Shown here piece by piece: positions 15,233 through 23,737 of a DNA stretch of 33,440 nt (position 1 is the first letter of the stretch; each line of letters begins with the position of its first letter). The translations under genes were made by a program, and so were the position numbers. Origin of the DNA: an uncultured Candidatus Nitrosopumilus sp. Lineage in GTDB: Archaea; Thermoproteota; Nitrososphaeria; Nitrososphaerales; Nitrosopumilaceae. The notes beneath the pieces are model-generated. The model did no database searches and was not told where the DNA came from. It saw only the letters and a list, made by a program, of their open reading frames with translations. The stretch lies in NCBI GenBank assembly GCA_905612275.1, contig CAJQRM010000034.1, positions 1 through 33,440 on the forward strand, read 5' to 3'.

Positions 15233-16123
15233 ATGGCAATAATAAAAAACAAATCTCCTGTACTATTCTTTTATAATGATTCTAAAAAATGGTTGATGAA
15301 TATTTCAAAAAAAGAATCACTTCATACTCACATTGGTGTGCTTAAACATGCAGATGCAATTGGAAAAGAATATGGTTCTAGATTAATGACAAACAAAGAC
15401 AAGTACGTCTACTTACTTGAGCCAACAATGTATGATTACATAATGAAAATACAACACGGCACTCAAATTGTTTATCCAAAAGATCTTGGCTATATTGCTG
15501 CACGTGCAGGAATTCAAGATGGTCAAAAAATTCTTGAAATTGGAACTGGAAGTGGATCTATGACTTCATTTGTTGCAAGTATTGTAAAACCTAGAGGACA
15601 TGTTTACACATTTGATGTTGACGAGAAATTTATGAAGATTGCTGAAAAAAATATTCGTAGAACTGGTCTTTCTAAATATATCACTCAAACTAATTTAGAT
15701 CTAAAAACTTCTAAAGAAATTCCAGTTACTGAAATGGATGTTGCATTAATTGATTTAGGTGATCCTTGGGTTGTTCTTCCTAAAGTAAGACAGATGCTAA
15801 AAGGAAGTGGTTGTATATTTGCAATCTGTCCAACTATGAATCAATTAGAAAAATTAACTATTGCCTTAATTGAAAATGAATTTACTGATATTGAATCAAC
15901 TGAGCACATTATAAGAACAATTGCAGCTAGAGAAGGAAAAACTAGACATTCATTCCAGGGAATTGGACATACCACTTACCTATGTTTTGCAAGAAAAGCA
16001 TTCTTTGGAAGGACAGCAAAAACCACAGCAAAAACCACAGCAAAAACCACAGCAAAAACCACAGCAAAAACCACCGCAAAAACCATTAAAGCAAAAACCA
16101 TTAAGAAAAGTACAAAAAACTAG
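15233..16123 (+). CDS. trmI: tRNA (adenine-N1)-methyltransferase, TrmI family
   Basis: The 296-residue SAM-dependent enzyme methylates N1 of adenine 57/58 in the tRNA T-loop. An N-terminal small beta domain (about 1-75) precedes a Rossmann methyltransferase domain with motif I at about 100-110 (ILEIGTGSGS), motif II VYTFDVDEKF, and VALIDLGDPWVVL, where Asp-x-x-x-Pro-Trp is typical of TrmI. Length to about residue 265 is normal. The last 30 residues are an odd Thr/Ala/Lys tail, six TTAK-type units plus KAKTIKKS, made by a 12-bp DNA repeat. It is very basic, so it may add RNA affinity, and is not part of the fold. It is followed by nnrD 61 nt downstream. Confidence 0.88.
   Translation: MAIIKNKSPVLFFYNDSKKWLMNISKKESLHTHIGVLKHADAIGKEYGSRLMTNKDKYVYLLEPTMYDYIMKIQHGTQIVYPKDLGYIAARAGIQDGQKILEIGTGSGSMTSFVASIVKPRGHVYTFDVDEKFMKIAEKNIRRTGLSKYITQTNLDLKTSKEIPVTEMDVALIDLGDPWVVLPKVRQMLKGSGCIFAICPTMNQLEKLTIALIENEFTDIESTEHIIRTIAAREGKTRHSFQGIGHTTYLCFARKAFFGRTAKTTAKTTAKTTAKTTAKTTAKTIKAKTIKKSTKN
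16013..16084 (+). repeat. 12-bp tandem repeat x6 in the trmI tail
   Basis: Five exact acagcaaaaacc units and one accgcaaaaacc unit encode a Thr/Ala/Lys tail. This is the third in-frame 12-bp array in the window. It ends 39 nt before the trmI stop codon. Confidence 0.95.
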
Positions 16124-16184
16124 ATTAATTCAAAATTTCTCCTGAAAACAATATTTATTCATCCAATATCTAGACTGTTGTATC

Positions 16185-17048
16185 ATGGAACCCCAAATCC
16201 TTTCATCCTCAATTGTTCAAAATTTTATACCTACAAGAAAATCTACCTCTAGAAAAGGTGATAATGGAATTGTAATTGTTATTGGCGGAAGTTACATTTA
16301 TCATGGGGCCCCAGTATTATCCTCACTTGCTGCACTTAGATGTGGTACTGATTTAGTTTATACTTCTGTTCCAAAAATCAATGTAACTCCAACTCGTGCA
16401 ATTTCTCCAAATCTTATTGTAATTCCTTTAGTTGATCAAAAACTAACTCTTGGTGCTGTAAAGAAACTTGTTGGGGCATTACCTCGTAACTTACATTCTG
16501 CAACAATTGGAATGGGACTTGCAATACAAGAAAAAAATTCTCTATTACATCTTGTAAAGTCTCTTTTGGATCGAGATGTTCGACTATCTTTAGATGCCAG
16601 TGCATTAATTCCTGAAGTTTTACCTCTTTTAGCCCACAAAAATGTTGTAGTTACACCTCATTCTGGAGAATTCAAACGATTGTTTGGTGATGTCCCATCT
16701 GATTCTAATGTTGAACGAATAAAATTAGTTGAACAAAATGCTTTGAAATATGGAATAACTATTCTACTAAAAGGTCCTACTGACATTATATCTGATGGCA
16801 AAATTACGTATCTTTGTGAAAAAAATACTCCTGCAATGACTGTTGGAGGTACTGGTGATGTACTGTCTGGATTAGTTGCTGGTTTATTATCTAAGAATAG
16901 AAATTGTTTGGAATCTGCTGCAGCAGCTAGCTACATCTGTGGTTTAGCTGGAAAAGAGGTTCAAGACAAATTGGGACTACATATGACTCCTATGGATTTA
17001 ATTGATGCAATTCCTAATGTGATGAAACCTTTTGATAAAATTGTATGA
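16185..17048 (+). CDS. nnrD: ADP/ATP-dependent NAD(P)H-hydrate dehydratase
   Basis: The 287-residue ribokinase-fold enzyme repairs NADHX/NADPHX hydrates to NAD(P)H. Typical segments are GDNGIVIVIGGS near the N-terminus, NVVVTPHSGEFKRLF, ILLKGPTDII and the nucleotide-binding GGTGDVLSGLVAGLL with the catalytic Asp. It stands alone here; in many organisms the epimerase nnrE is fused, so the epimerase domain must be elsewhere or absent. The stop overlaps the next gene's ATG in GTATGATTAG, giving a tight translationally coupled pair. Confidence 0.87.
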   Translation: MEPQILSSSIVQNFIPTRKSTSRKGDNGIVIVIGGSYIYHGAPVLSSLAALRCGTDLVYTSVPKINVTPTRAISPNLIVIPLVDQKLTLGAVKKLVGALPRNLHSATIGMGLAIQEKNSLLHLVKSLLDRDVRLSLDASALIPEVLPLLAHKNVVVTPHSGEFKRLFGDVPSDSNVERIKLVEQNALKYGITILLKGPTDIISDGKITYLCEKNTPAMTVGGTGDVLSGLVAGLLSKNRNCLESAAAASYICGLAGKEVQDKLGLHMTPMDLIDAIPNVMKPFDKIV

Positions 17049-18406
17049 TTAGAATGAATGCATTAAAACATGTAGATTCTCACATGAGTGAACTTATTTC
17101 TGATCTTCAAAAATTAATTCAACAACCTAGTGTATCTGCAAAAAATGAAGGTATTGAAGAATGTGCAAAATTAGTTAAAACAATATTGAAATCCTCTGGT
17201 CTTAAATCTGAAATTTTACGATTAAAAAAAGGTGTGGCACCAATAGTATTTGCTGAGATAAAATCAAAAAAAAATCCTGACAAAACATTGATGTTTTATA
17301 ATCACTATGATGTTCAACCTGCAGAACCATTTGACTTATGGGATGATCCTCCTTTTAGTGGAGTAAGAAAAGGAAATAAAATTTTTGGAAGAGGTTCAAC
17401 TGATGATAAGGGTGAATTAATTACTAGAATTAAAGCCGTTGAGGCTTGTTTGGCAACAACTGGTGATGTCCCTTGCAACATAAAATTTGTAATTGAGGGC
17501 GAAGAAGAAACTGGTAGTGCTCATATTGAAGAATATTTGAAAAAATACAAAAAGAAATTTTCTAATGATGGTGTGATTTGGGAATTTGGATATGTTGATG
17601 CAAAAAATAGACCTATCATTGGTCTTGGAATGAAAGGATTGTTGTTTGTTGAACTATCTGTAAAAGAATCTGTTCGAGACGCTCATTCTAGTTTAGCTGT
17701 ATTGATTAAAAATCCTGCATGGAGATTAATTGATGCTATTCAAACATTGAGAGATTCTGATGGACATATTTTGATTAAAGATTGGTACAAAGAAGTTGTT
17801 CCATTTTCAAAAAAAGATTTAGAATTAATTGAGAAAGAACCTTTTGATCAAAATGTATTCAAAAAAGAATTTGGAATCCATTCTTTTGTAGGTAATAAAA
17901 AAAATCTTGATGCAAAAAAGGCTTTAGTTGGTGATGCTACATGTAATATTGCAGGATTTGTTTCAGGTTACACTGGAGATGGAGCTAAAACTGTTCTTCC
18001 TGGTAAGGCTTTGGTAAAAATTGATTTTAGATTAATTCCTAAGATGGATCCAAAGAAACAGGTCATTCGATTAAAAAAACATCTAAAATCATATGGTTTT
18101 CATGATGTAAAAATTAAAATCTTTCATGGGGAAGCTGCAGCTAGAACTGATTCTTCCCATCCTTTTGTATCTCAAGTAAAAAATGCAGCCGACAAGGCTT
18201 TTGGAAAATCAATACTAAATGTTTCAAATGCTGGAACAGGTCCTATGTATTCTTTTGTTGATATTTTAAAATCTCCTTGTATCTCCATAGGAAGTACCTT
18301 CATGTTTTCAAGAATTCATTCTCCAAATGAATTTGCTAGAGTTGATTTGTTAAAGAAAACTACCAAGTGTATTTGTTTGATCATGGAAAATTTTGGAAAA
18401 AATTAG
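17045..18406 (+). CDS. M20-family zinc peptidase
   Basis: The 453-residue metallopeptidase of the M20 clan is probably a cytosolic dipeptidase or carboxypeptidase. Metal-site motifs are FYNHYDVQP (His87, Asp89), GRGSTDDKG (Asp120 region, bridging) and EGEEETGS (the catalytic and metal-binding Glu pair around 153-155). A late His is in FSRIHSPNE. A lid/dimerisation domain lies about 190-320. Substrate cannot be read from the sequence. The ATG overlaps the nnrD stop by 4 nt, indicating an operon; the biochemical link is not obvious. The stop overlaps the convergent DoxX gene's stop in TTAG. Confidence 0.88.
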   Translation: MIRMNALKHVDSHMSELISDLQKLIQQPSVSAKNEGIEECAKLVKTILKSSGLKSEILRLKKGVAPIVFAEIKSKKNPDKTLMFYNHYDVQPAEPFDLWDDPPFSGVRKGNKIFGRGSTDDKGELITRIKAVEACLATTGDVPCNIKFVIEGEEETGSAHIEEYLKKYKKKFSNDGVIWEFGYVDAKNRPIIGLGMKGLLFVELSVKESVRDAHSSLAVLIKNPAWRLIDAIQTLRDSDGHILIKDWYKEVVPFSKKDLELIEKEPFDQNVFKKEFGIHSFVGNKKNLDAKKALVGDATCNIAGFVSGYTGDGAKTVLPGKALVKIDFRLIPKMDPKKQVIRLKKHLKSYGFHDVKIKIFHGEAAARTDSSHPFVSQVKNAADKAFGKSILNVSNAGTGPMYSFVDILKSPCISIGSTFMFSRIHSPNEFARVDLLKKTTKCICLIMENFGKN

Positions 18407-18831
18407 TGAAGACATCTGGGAATTTTTTTAATAATTTGTGATAATGATATCTTTCCTGGACCTGCAACAATAATTACTAGTGCTACTGCAAGTAAGATTA
18501 AATCTAATTCAATCCCTTTTTCACCTGTGATACTTTGGGCACCCTTAACGTGAAATATTGCGCCCACCATAATTATTGAAATCACTGACGCTGAAATTCT
18601 ATTCAAAACTCCTATGATTAGTAGTATGCCTGGAATTACTTCAGCTAATGCAATAATTATTGCTAATTCTCCTGGAATGCCCATTGATGAGATCCAACCA
18701 ACAAACCCATCATTACCAAATTTACTATATCCGTGAATAATGAAAATCGTCCCCATTACTAATCTTAATCCAAGAAATACTACATCGTTCAAGATTTTTT
18801 CTTTAATTTCACTAGTCGCCAATTTGTTCAA
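18403..18831 (-). CDS. DoxX-family membrane protein
   Basis: The 142-residue membrane protein has four helices, with the DoxX signature: LGLRLVMGTIFIIHGYSKFG in helix 1, the loop with GELAIIIALAEVIPGILLIIG, helix 3 SASVISIIMVGAIFHVKG, and DLILLAVALVIIVAGPG. The DoxX fold is known from the thiosulfate:quinone oxidoreductase small subunit and from many uncharacterised proteins; the specific activity is unknown here. The gene is divergent from psmB with a 165-nt intergenic region containing a 30-bp inverted repeat 50 nt from its start. Confidence 0.82.
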   Translation of the reverse strand: MNKLATSEIKEKILNDVVFLGLRLVMGTIFIIHGYSKFGNDGFVGWISSMGIPGELAIIIALAEVIPGILLIIGVLNRISASVISIIMVGAIFHVKGAQSITGEKGIELDLILLAVALVIIVAGPGKISLSQIIKKIPRCLH

Positions 18832-18880
18832 TCTTTTTTTCCATTATTCTCATAAAAAAGATATGGTTCATTCTATCTTT

Positions 18881-18910
18881 GTACTACATAATTCTATTAT
18901 TTTGTAGTAC
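18881..18910. promoter_or_regulatory. Inverted repeat between DoxX and psmB
   Basis: GTACTACA (18881-18888) and its exact complement TGTAGTAC (18903-18910) flank a 14-nt AT-rich spacer. The outer bases extend the symmetry after one mismatch. The start of doxX is 50 nt away and of psmB 87 nt. The size and symmetry suit a dimeric wHTH regulator; it could instead be a transcript hairpin. Confidence 0.45.
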
Positions 18911-18996
18911 CAATGATCTATTGTTTTTAAATTTTAGCCATAAATTTGATCTGTATTGTAGAAAGCCCTTTATTATGTGATAAAATTATTTGAAAT

Positions 18997-19593
18997 ATGT
19001 CAATGTATATGCCAGGAGCAACTGCTGTTGGAATTACTTTTGATGGTGGTGTAGTTTTTGCCAGTGAAAAAAGGATCGCATTTGGGAATTTCCTTGTAAG
19101 TAAAACAACAAAGAAAACTTTCTCTATTACTGATAAAGTTGGTGCAACTTGTGCTGGCCTTGTTGCTGATATGCAAATTTTAACTTTACAAATTTCAGCT
19201 CTTGCAAAGATTAGAAAAATGGATCTAAAGAGAGATGTTCCTCCTAACACTGTTGCTAAAATGATGTCAAATATGATGTATGAGCGAAGATACTTCCCAT
19301 TACTTACACAAGTAATTGTTGGTGGTGTAGTTGATAAACCAATTATGTATACTCTTGATCCTTTAGGTTCAGTACTTCCTGATGAATATGCCGCAGTTGG
19401 TACTGGTGCTGAAATGGCATTAGGTGTTTTAGATCCTCAATTCAAACCAAACATGACTAAGGATGAAGCTGTCACTTTGGCAAAACATGCAGTTCGTTCA
19501 GCCGCCTTGAGAGATTCTGCAAGTGGTGATGGATTGGATGTACTTGTAATTACTAAAGACGGTACAGAAGAATTTACTGAAAGTATTAAATAA
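18997..19593 (+). CDS. psmB: Proteasome beta subunit, Thr1 replaced by Ala
   Basis: This 198-residue Ntn-fold protein is a beta subunit of the 20S proteasome. Aligned by eye with Thermoplasma beta, the short propeptide MSMYMPG is followed by ATAVGIT, so the catalytic Thr1 position is Ala8. Glu17 (Glu24 here), Lys33 (Lys40, in TTKKTF) and the RDSASGDG loop near the C-terminus are kept. This should make it a non-cleaving subunit. TACK archaea are known to carry several beta genes, of which some are inactive or not self-processed, so the active partner should be elsewhere. A TATA-like element and an ATG in a MSMYM run mark the start; 19003 or 19009 are alternative ATGs. Confidence 0.9.
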   Translation: MSMYMPGATAVGITFDGGVVFASEKRIAFGNFLVSKTTKKTFSITDKVGATCAGLVADMQILTLQISALAKIRKMDLKRDVPPNTVAKMMSNMMYERRYFPLLTQVIVGGVVDKPIMYTLDPLGSVLPDEYAAVGTGAEMALGVLDPQFKPNMTKDEAVTLAKHAVRSAALRDSASGDGLDVLVITKDGTEEFTESIK

Positions 19594-19601
19594 TTTTTTA
19601 G

Positions 19602-20078
19602 TTAATTGTAAATCGTTTTACCAGTTTCCCAGAATTTATCTGAAATATAATGTATGTTTTGTATCACTTCTCCCTTTTCCATCTTTTCTAATTCTGAACT
19701 TGACACCATTGCTTTTCCAACTGCTAAAAATTTATGATGTGTTTCTTCAACAATACAGACAAGTTTCTCTTTTTCAAACTCTGTAAATTTTTTAATACCT
19801 GGTCTCATTAAATTTGCACCTTTACACATGAATTTGACTGCACCCATATCTACTTCTACATTAGGAAATTTTTTTAAAATTTCTGTTTCTGATAAAAATG
19901 GCAAGTAATCTTCATTTATTTTTAATATTTTCAACCCATCCCCTGTAATTATTTGAGCATCATTCAAAATTTGATGTACTCTAACGTTTTTCATTTTAGG
20001 AAATTCTATCCCCCACTCTTCTGATACTTTTTTTAGTAATGCTGATGTTTCACTTTTTGAAATTAAGTTAGATTTCAA
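19602..20078 (-). CDS. PUA-domain RNA-binding protein (MCT-1/Tma20-like)
   Basis: The 158-residue protein has two parts: an N-terminal pre-PUA domain (about 1-75, of the DUF1947 type, with LLKKVSEEWGIEFPK and KILKINEDYLPFL) and a C-terminal PUA domain (about 78-155, PNVEVDMGAVKFMCKGANLMRPGI, then LAVGKAMVSSSELEK, in pieces). The MCT-1/DENR-related family is known to bind RNA and work with the ribosome. Its ATG overlaps the stop of homoserine dehydrogenase upstream by 4 nt, so the two are co-transcribed and probably coupled. Why a translation-linked protein sits with a threonine-pathway enzyme is not clear. Confidence 0.82.
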   Translation of the reverse strand: MKSNLISKSETSALLKKVSEEWGIEFPKMKNVRVHQILNDAQIITGDGLKILKINEDYLPFLSETEILKKFPNVEVDMGAVKFMCKGANLMRPGIKKFTEFEKEKLVCIVEETHHKFLAVGKAMVSSSELEKMEKGEVIQNIHYISDKFWETGKTIYN

Positions 20079-21085
20079 TTCTTTGCAATCTCTTGTCTAA
20101 TATCTAAAAGATCTCTTAAGATTGAACTTGCTGTTTCAGTTCCTCCTGCACCTTTTCCAATTATTGTTTGAGTTCCAGAATGTTCTGATGTAAATGCAAT
20201 TGCATTTAATGTTCCGTTTACTCCTAATGGGTCATCTTTTGGTATTTCTTTTGGACTTACCACTAGTTCATTATCACATGATGCAATTAATTTTAGCACT
20301 GAATTATTTTTCTCTGCTTTTTTAATGTCATCAATTGTTACTTTTCTTATTCCGATACATTTTATGTCTGGCATTGTAACTTTCATTCCCATAACCCAAT
20401 TGGCAAGAATGACTAATTTTGCAGCAGCATCTAATCCGTCTAGGTCTAATGCTTCATCAGCTTCAACATATCCTTTGTCTTTTGCATCTTTTAATGCTTC
20501 ATCGAATGATAAACCTGTGGTCATATTTGATAAAATATAATTTGTTGTACCGTTTAGTATTCCTGCAAATGATGTAATTTTTTCTCCACTTAAACTATTT
20601 TTAGCATAATCTAGTATTGGAGTTCCTCCTCCTACTGTACCACTAAATTTGAACATCACTTGGTTGTATGTTGCTAATTCCATTAATGATGGGAATGCTA
20701 ATGCTAATGGACCTTTATTTACTGAAATAACATGCATACCTTTTTTCATTGCAGTTGTTATGTGTGTCATTCCAGGTTCTGCATCTTTGTAATTACTTGC
20801 TGTAGTTTCAATTAGCACATCTGCTTCTATATTTTTTAAGATTTCATCACCTGTCATGCTATTATTTTTCTCTGAATAATTTTTTACTGTCCCATGTTTT
20901 TCCTTTATTTTTATTAATTCATTTAATTTTAATCCTGATTGATCTACTGCACTTCCTTTACTGTCAAAAACTGCTACTAATCTTGGTTTCAACCCGTATT
21001 TTGCATACAGTTCCTCGTCTCTTGATTCAAATAATTTTACTAAACTTTGAGCAACAACCCCAAAACCACATAGTATGATTTTCAT
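20075..21085 (-). CDS. hom: Homoserine dehydrogenase
   Basis: The 336-residue NAD(P)-dependent enzyme reduces aspartate semialdehyde to homoserine, feeding threonine and methionine synthesis. The N-terminal Rossmann motif is ILCGFGVVAQSL. VISVNKGPLA holds the catalytic Lys. GTVGGGTPIL and GILNGTTNYILSNM are the family signature, with the helix around EADEALDLDGLDAAAKL. It lacks the ACT domain of the long bacterial form. The ATG at 21085 sits inside a short leader: a 13-codon ORF (21082-21123) ends on it, but this is likely chance. It may have its own promoter in the 139-nt gap after msrB. Confidence 0.93.
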   Translation of the reverse strand: MKIILCGFGVVAQSLVKLFESRDEELYAKYGLKPRLVAVFDSKGSAVDQSGLKLNELIKIKEKHGTVKNYSEKNNSMTGDEILKNIEADVLIETTASNYKDAEPGMTHITTAMKKGMHVISVNKGPLALAFPSLMELATYNQVMFKFSGTVGGGTPILDYAKNSLSGEKITSFAGILNGTTNYILSNMTTGLSFDEALKDAKDKGYVEADEALDLDGLDAAAKLVILANWVMGMKVTMPDIKCIGIRKVTIDDIKKAEKNNSVLKLIASCDNELVVSPKEIPKDDPLGVNGTLNAIAFTSEHSGTQTIIGKGAGGTETASSILRDLLDIRQEIAKN

Positions 21086-21224
21086 GTCATTTCATCCTTT
21101 TTTGTTATGTAATTATGTTTCATTTTACTTCTCTTTGATTCCTTATCCTTAATTGTGTTTTATTAATAATTTTTCAATATGGATTGTTGAATTGAATCCT
21201 TGATTTTTACAGCCATGCTTGTAA

Positions 21225-21623
21225 TTATTCGTCTTTTTCATGTTTTAATGAAACTGAATTAATACAATATCTTTGATTTGTTGGCTTTGGTCCGTCATCA
21301 AACATATGTCCTAAATGTGAACCACATTTTTTACAATTAACTTCTGTACGCACCATCCCGTAATCTGTATCTGAAACATATTCTATGTTGTCTTCTGATA
21401 CTGGCTCCCAAAAACTTGGCCAACCAGAACCTGAATCAAATTTTGAATTTGATGAAAAAAGATTCTCTCCACAACATACACATTTGAAAGAACCTTCTAA
21501 TTTACTATCGTTATACTTGCCTGAAAATGGTGGTTCTGTCCCATGATTAATACAAATTTCATATTGTTCTGGTGTTAACTGTTCTTTCCATTCTTTAGGA
21601 TCTTTTACAATTCTATCTGTCAT
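21225..21623 (-). CDS. msrB: Peptide-methionine (R)-S-oxide reductase
   Basis: The 132-residue MsrB reduces methionine-R-sulfoxide in proteins, repairing oxidative damage. Structural zinc is held by CVCC (Cys48, Cys51) and CKKC (Cys97, Cys100). Catalytic Cys120 lies in RYCINSVSL. The usual resolving-Cys position in SG-C-GWPSF is Ser66 here (FDSGSGWPSF), so the enzyme must be recycled another way, for example directly by thioredoxin. Other conserved parts are GWPSFWEP and EVNCKKCGSHLGHMFDDGP. It may be transcribed alone; no msrA is adjacent. Confidence 0.95.
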   Translation of the reverse strand: MTDRIVKDPKEWKEQLTPEQYEICINHGTEPPFSGKYNDSKLEGSFKCVCCGENLFSSNSKFDSGSGWPSFWEPVSEDNIEYVSDTDYGMVRTEVNCKKCGSHLGHMFDDGPKPTNQRYCINSVSLKHEKDE

Positions 21624-21659
21624 ACATCATCTTAGATTTATTGCTATTAGAATATTGTT

Positions 21660-23279
21660 CTATTTTTTTATCTTTTTCCTTTTTTCTTCTGTTCTTTTTT
21701 CAGATTCAAATCTTTCTAAATCATATTCTTTTAAATCCACAAATTTCATAATTTTACTTAAGTTTGGATGAACTTTGTTAATTTGTTTATACATCTCTTG
21801 TGCAACCCGTCTGTAATCAATATGTCCTTGGGGAATTGTCCGTAATTCAATTAAGTGACATGCTTCTCTTAAATTTAATTTCATAAAATATGGATAATTA
21901 TATGCAAAATTTACTACATATTGACTTTGTTCAGGAAACTTTTTTCTAATTTTGTCAAAAGTTATTTTTGTATTATTCATACATTCTTTGAAATCTTTTT
22001 CTAATCCTACTGTTTTAATTTCCTTTGGTAACATGTATCCATGATCCGTTGTTAAGAGTTGTCTTTCTAATGTGAGTGCTCTATGTCTATGAAAATCTCT
22101 AAACATTCCAAAATTGTTGCATAGATCAAATGTATAATACGTATTTTCAAATGCACGGGATGGTCTATGTCTTCTGTTGGTTCTTATTTTTGTAAATTCA
22201 TTAATGATCTTAATTTTTTTCTCTATGGGTATTTTTTTAACTTGCTGCATTATGTTTTGATATGATGTACTTGGTGATTGTTCATACATTATGGCTGTAA
22301 TGATTGTGTTAAGTGCTTGTTTTTCTGACTCATAATCTGCTAATTTTGTAATTGTTCCTGTGGTTGGGTTTGATTTGATTTCTTTAATTGTAATTGATTT
22401 TGATTTGTTTTTTATATTTCTTAGATATTTTTGAAATGCTTTTCCATATTTGTCATCTGCTCTTCTAACAAATGACTTGATTGTTGTATCTAATTCATTT
22501 TTAATTTTTGAGGCTAATTTTTGTTCTTCATCAAGTTCAGATGAGCCTAATATCGTTAAAAGATATTCAAATGCTCTTCCGTTTCCTGTAATTCCTACAT
22601 TTGTTAAAGTTGAGGCTGGTAATAATCCTCGTAGAATATCTAGTGCTTTTGCTTTAGTTGAACCTCTGTAAATCATATTTGCCGATTTAATGTCTGCTTC
22701 ATTTTTTAATTTATCAAATAATTTTTCTTTTCCATCCGTTGAATCTTTGAAACTATATTTTTTAATTGGATATTTTTCTCTAATGTAATTTATCATTGGT
22801 TCAATATTTTTAGAATAAACATCAAAAGAAAAATTACAACTATCTTCATACATATTTGCAAATTTTGAACTCATAATTTTTTCATCTCTATGAAATCTAT
22901 ACTTTCCATTTTCTTTTTTATTCCATGTAACGTATCTTGAAGATTTTTCTAAATATGATAATCCAATTCTTCTATCCTCAATTTTTTTTACTGCAATGTT
23001 TGACAACCCTTCTATTGCAATTTGTGCTTCTCCTAATTCTGCAACAGAATCATCTCCGTACTCTAGTAACACTCTATCATAGAATTCTTCACCTCTATTC
23101 TTATTTTTTAAAAATTCATCCAAAAAAATTCTTCTCATGCTTTTATTTGTTCTACTATATCTTGACATCAGTGCTCCACGATCAACTTGACGTGGTGTAA
23201 TAATTGCAAATACGTTATCATCTGTATTTGAAAAATGATCTGATAAAGTTGTTTTTTCTTTACTTGAGAATTCTGACAA
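21660..23279 (-). CDS. Tandem ThyX-like (flavin-dependent thymidylate synthase family) protein
   Basis: The 539-residue protein holds two ThyX-like halves. Half 1 (about 35-290) has [10 protein letters not shown] and, at 103-116, [14 protein letters not shown], which lines up with the ThyX signature RHRx7S-x-R-Y but lost the His and second Arg. [23 protein letters not shown] follows. Half 2 (about 370-510) has [16 protein letters not shown] (RHR at 398-400) without the Ser, and [18 protein letters not shown]. True ThyX makes dTMP with FAD; this protein keeps partial motifs in each half, so an active site made across the two halves, or a different activity, is possible. The C-terminus is a Lys/Glu-rich tail. 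A normal single-domain ThyX is not seen in this window. Confidence 0.75.
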   Translation of the reverse strand: MSEFSSKEKTTLSDHFSNTDDNVFAIITPRQVDRGALMSRYSRTNKSMRRIFLDEFLKNKNRGEEFYDRVLLEYGDDSVAELGEAQIAIEGLSNIAVKKIEDRRIGLSYLEKSSRYVTWNKKENGKYRFHRDEKIMSSKFANMYEDSCNFSFDVYSKNIEPMINYIREKYPIKKYSFKDSTDGKEKLFDKLKNEADIKSANMIYRGSTKAKALDILRGLLPASTLTNVGITGNGRAFEYLLTILGSSELDEEQKLASKIKNELDTTIKSFVRRADDKYGKAFQKYLRNIKNKSKSITIKEIKSNPTTGTITKLADYESEKQALNTIITAIMYEQSPSTSYQNIMQQVKKIPIEKKIKIINEFTKIRTNRRHRPSRAFENTYYTFDLCNNFGMFRDFHRHRALTLERQLLTTDHGYMLPKEIKTVGLEKDFKECMNNTKITFDKIRKKFPEQSQYVVNFAYNYPYFMKLNLREACHLIELRTIPQGHIDYRRVAQEMYKQINKVHPNLSKIMKFVDLKEYDLERFESEKRTEEKRKKIKK

Positions 23280-23310
23280 TATGAATAAATAATTTCACAA
23301 TTATAATACT

Positions 23311-23604
23311 CTATTTCTTTTTTCCAATTTGAATTAGATCGGGACCTTTGTCTTTATTTTTATCATTACCTTTAGTTTGCCATCTTAACAAAACTTCTTT
23401 AAATCCTGCTGCATCTGCTTCATTTTCTGTATACATAATTGTTGTAACCCAAAAACCTCCCTTTGCAGTTTTTCCTCCAATTGAATTCATCCAAAAATCA
23501 TTTGGTAATACTTCCATTGCTTTGTTGTTTGGTTCTTGAACTGTTGCATTCCATCTACTTGCTACAAAATTCAGAATTTTATCAAGTTCTTCTTTTTGAA
23601 TCAT
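23311..23604 (-). CDS. Small hypothetical protein
   Basis: This is a 97-residue soluble protein from ATG 23604 (a longer start at 23622 adds six residues). It looks like an alpha/beta fold, with the helix EELDKILNFVASRW, strands GGFWVTTIMY and a final Lys/Asp tail KGNDKNKDKGPDLI. No family is recognised. It is transcribed away from cdvA with a 133-nt gap to the cdvA ATG. Confidence 0.6.
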   Translation of the reverse strand: MIQKEELDKILNFVASRWNATVQEPNNKAMEVLPNDFWMNSIGGKTAKGGFWVTTIMYTENEADAAGFKEVLLRWQTKGNDKNKDKGPDLIQIGKKK

Positions 23605-23710
23605 GTTTTTAGTGAAAAACATCTAAATTTTAAAATTGCTATTGAGCCCAATATGTGAAATTAGTGAATTTAATCTTACTAAAACTAAAAAAATTTCTTA
23701 CACTTTATCG

Positions 23711-23717
23711 GTTATAC
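23711..23717 (+). promoter_or_regulatory. TATA-like element of cdvA
   Basis: GTTATAC lies about 21-27 nt before the cdvA ATG at 23738, the spacing expected for a leaderless archaeal transcript. It supports the ATG rather than the TTG at 23636. Confidence 0.4.
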
Positions 23718-23737
23718 AAATCTCATTAGTAACTACC

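Noticed and set aside
15921-16145. Alternative frame with QQKP repeats at the end of trmI
   Set aside because: Arises only from the 12-bp repeat in another frame.
21082-21123. 13-codon ORF overlapping the hom start
   Set aside because: No run of Thr or Met codons as in attenuation leaders and only chance length; kept as a note.
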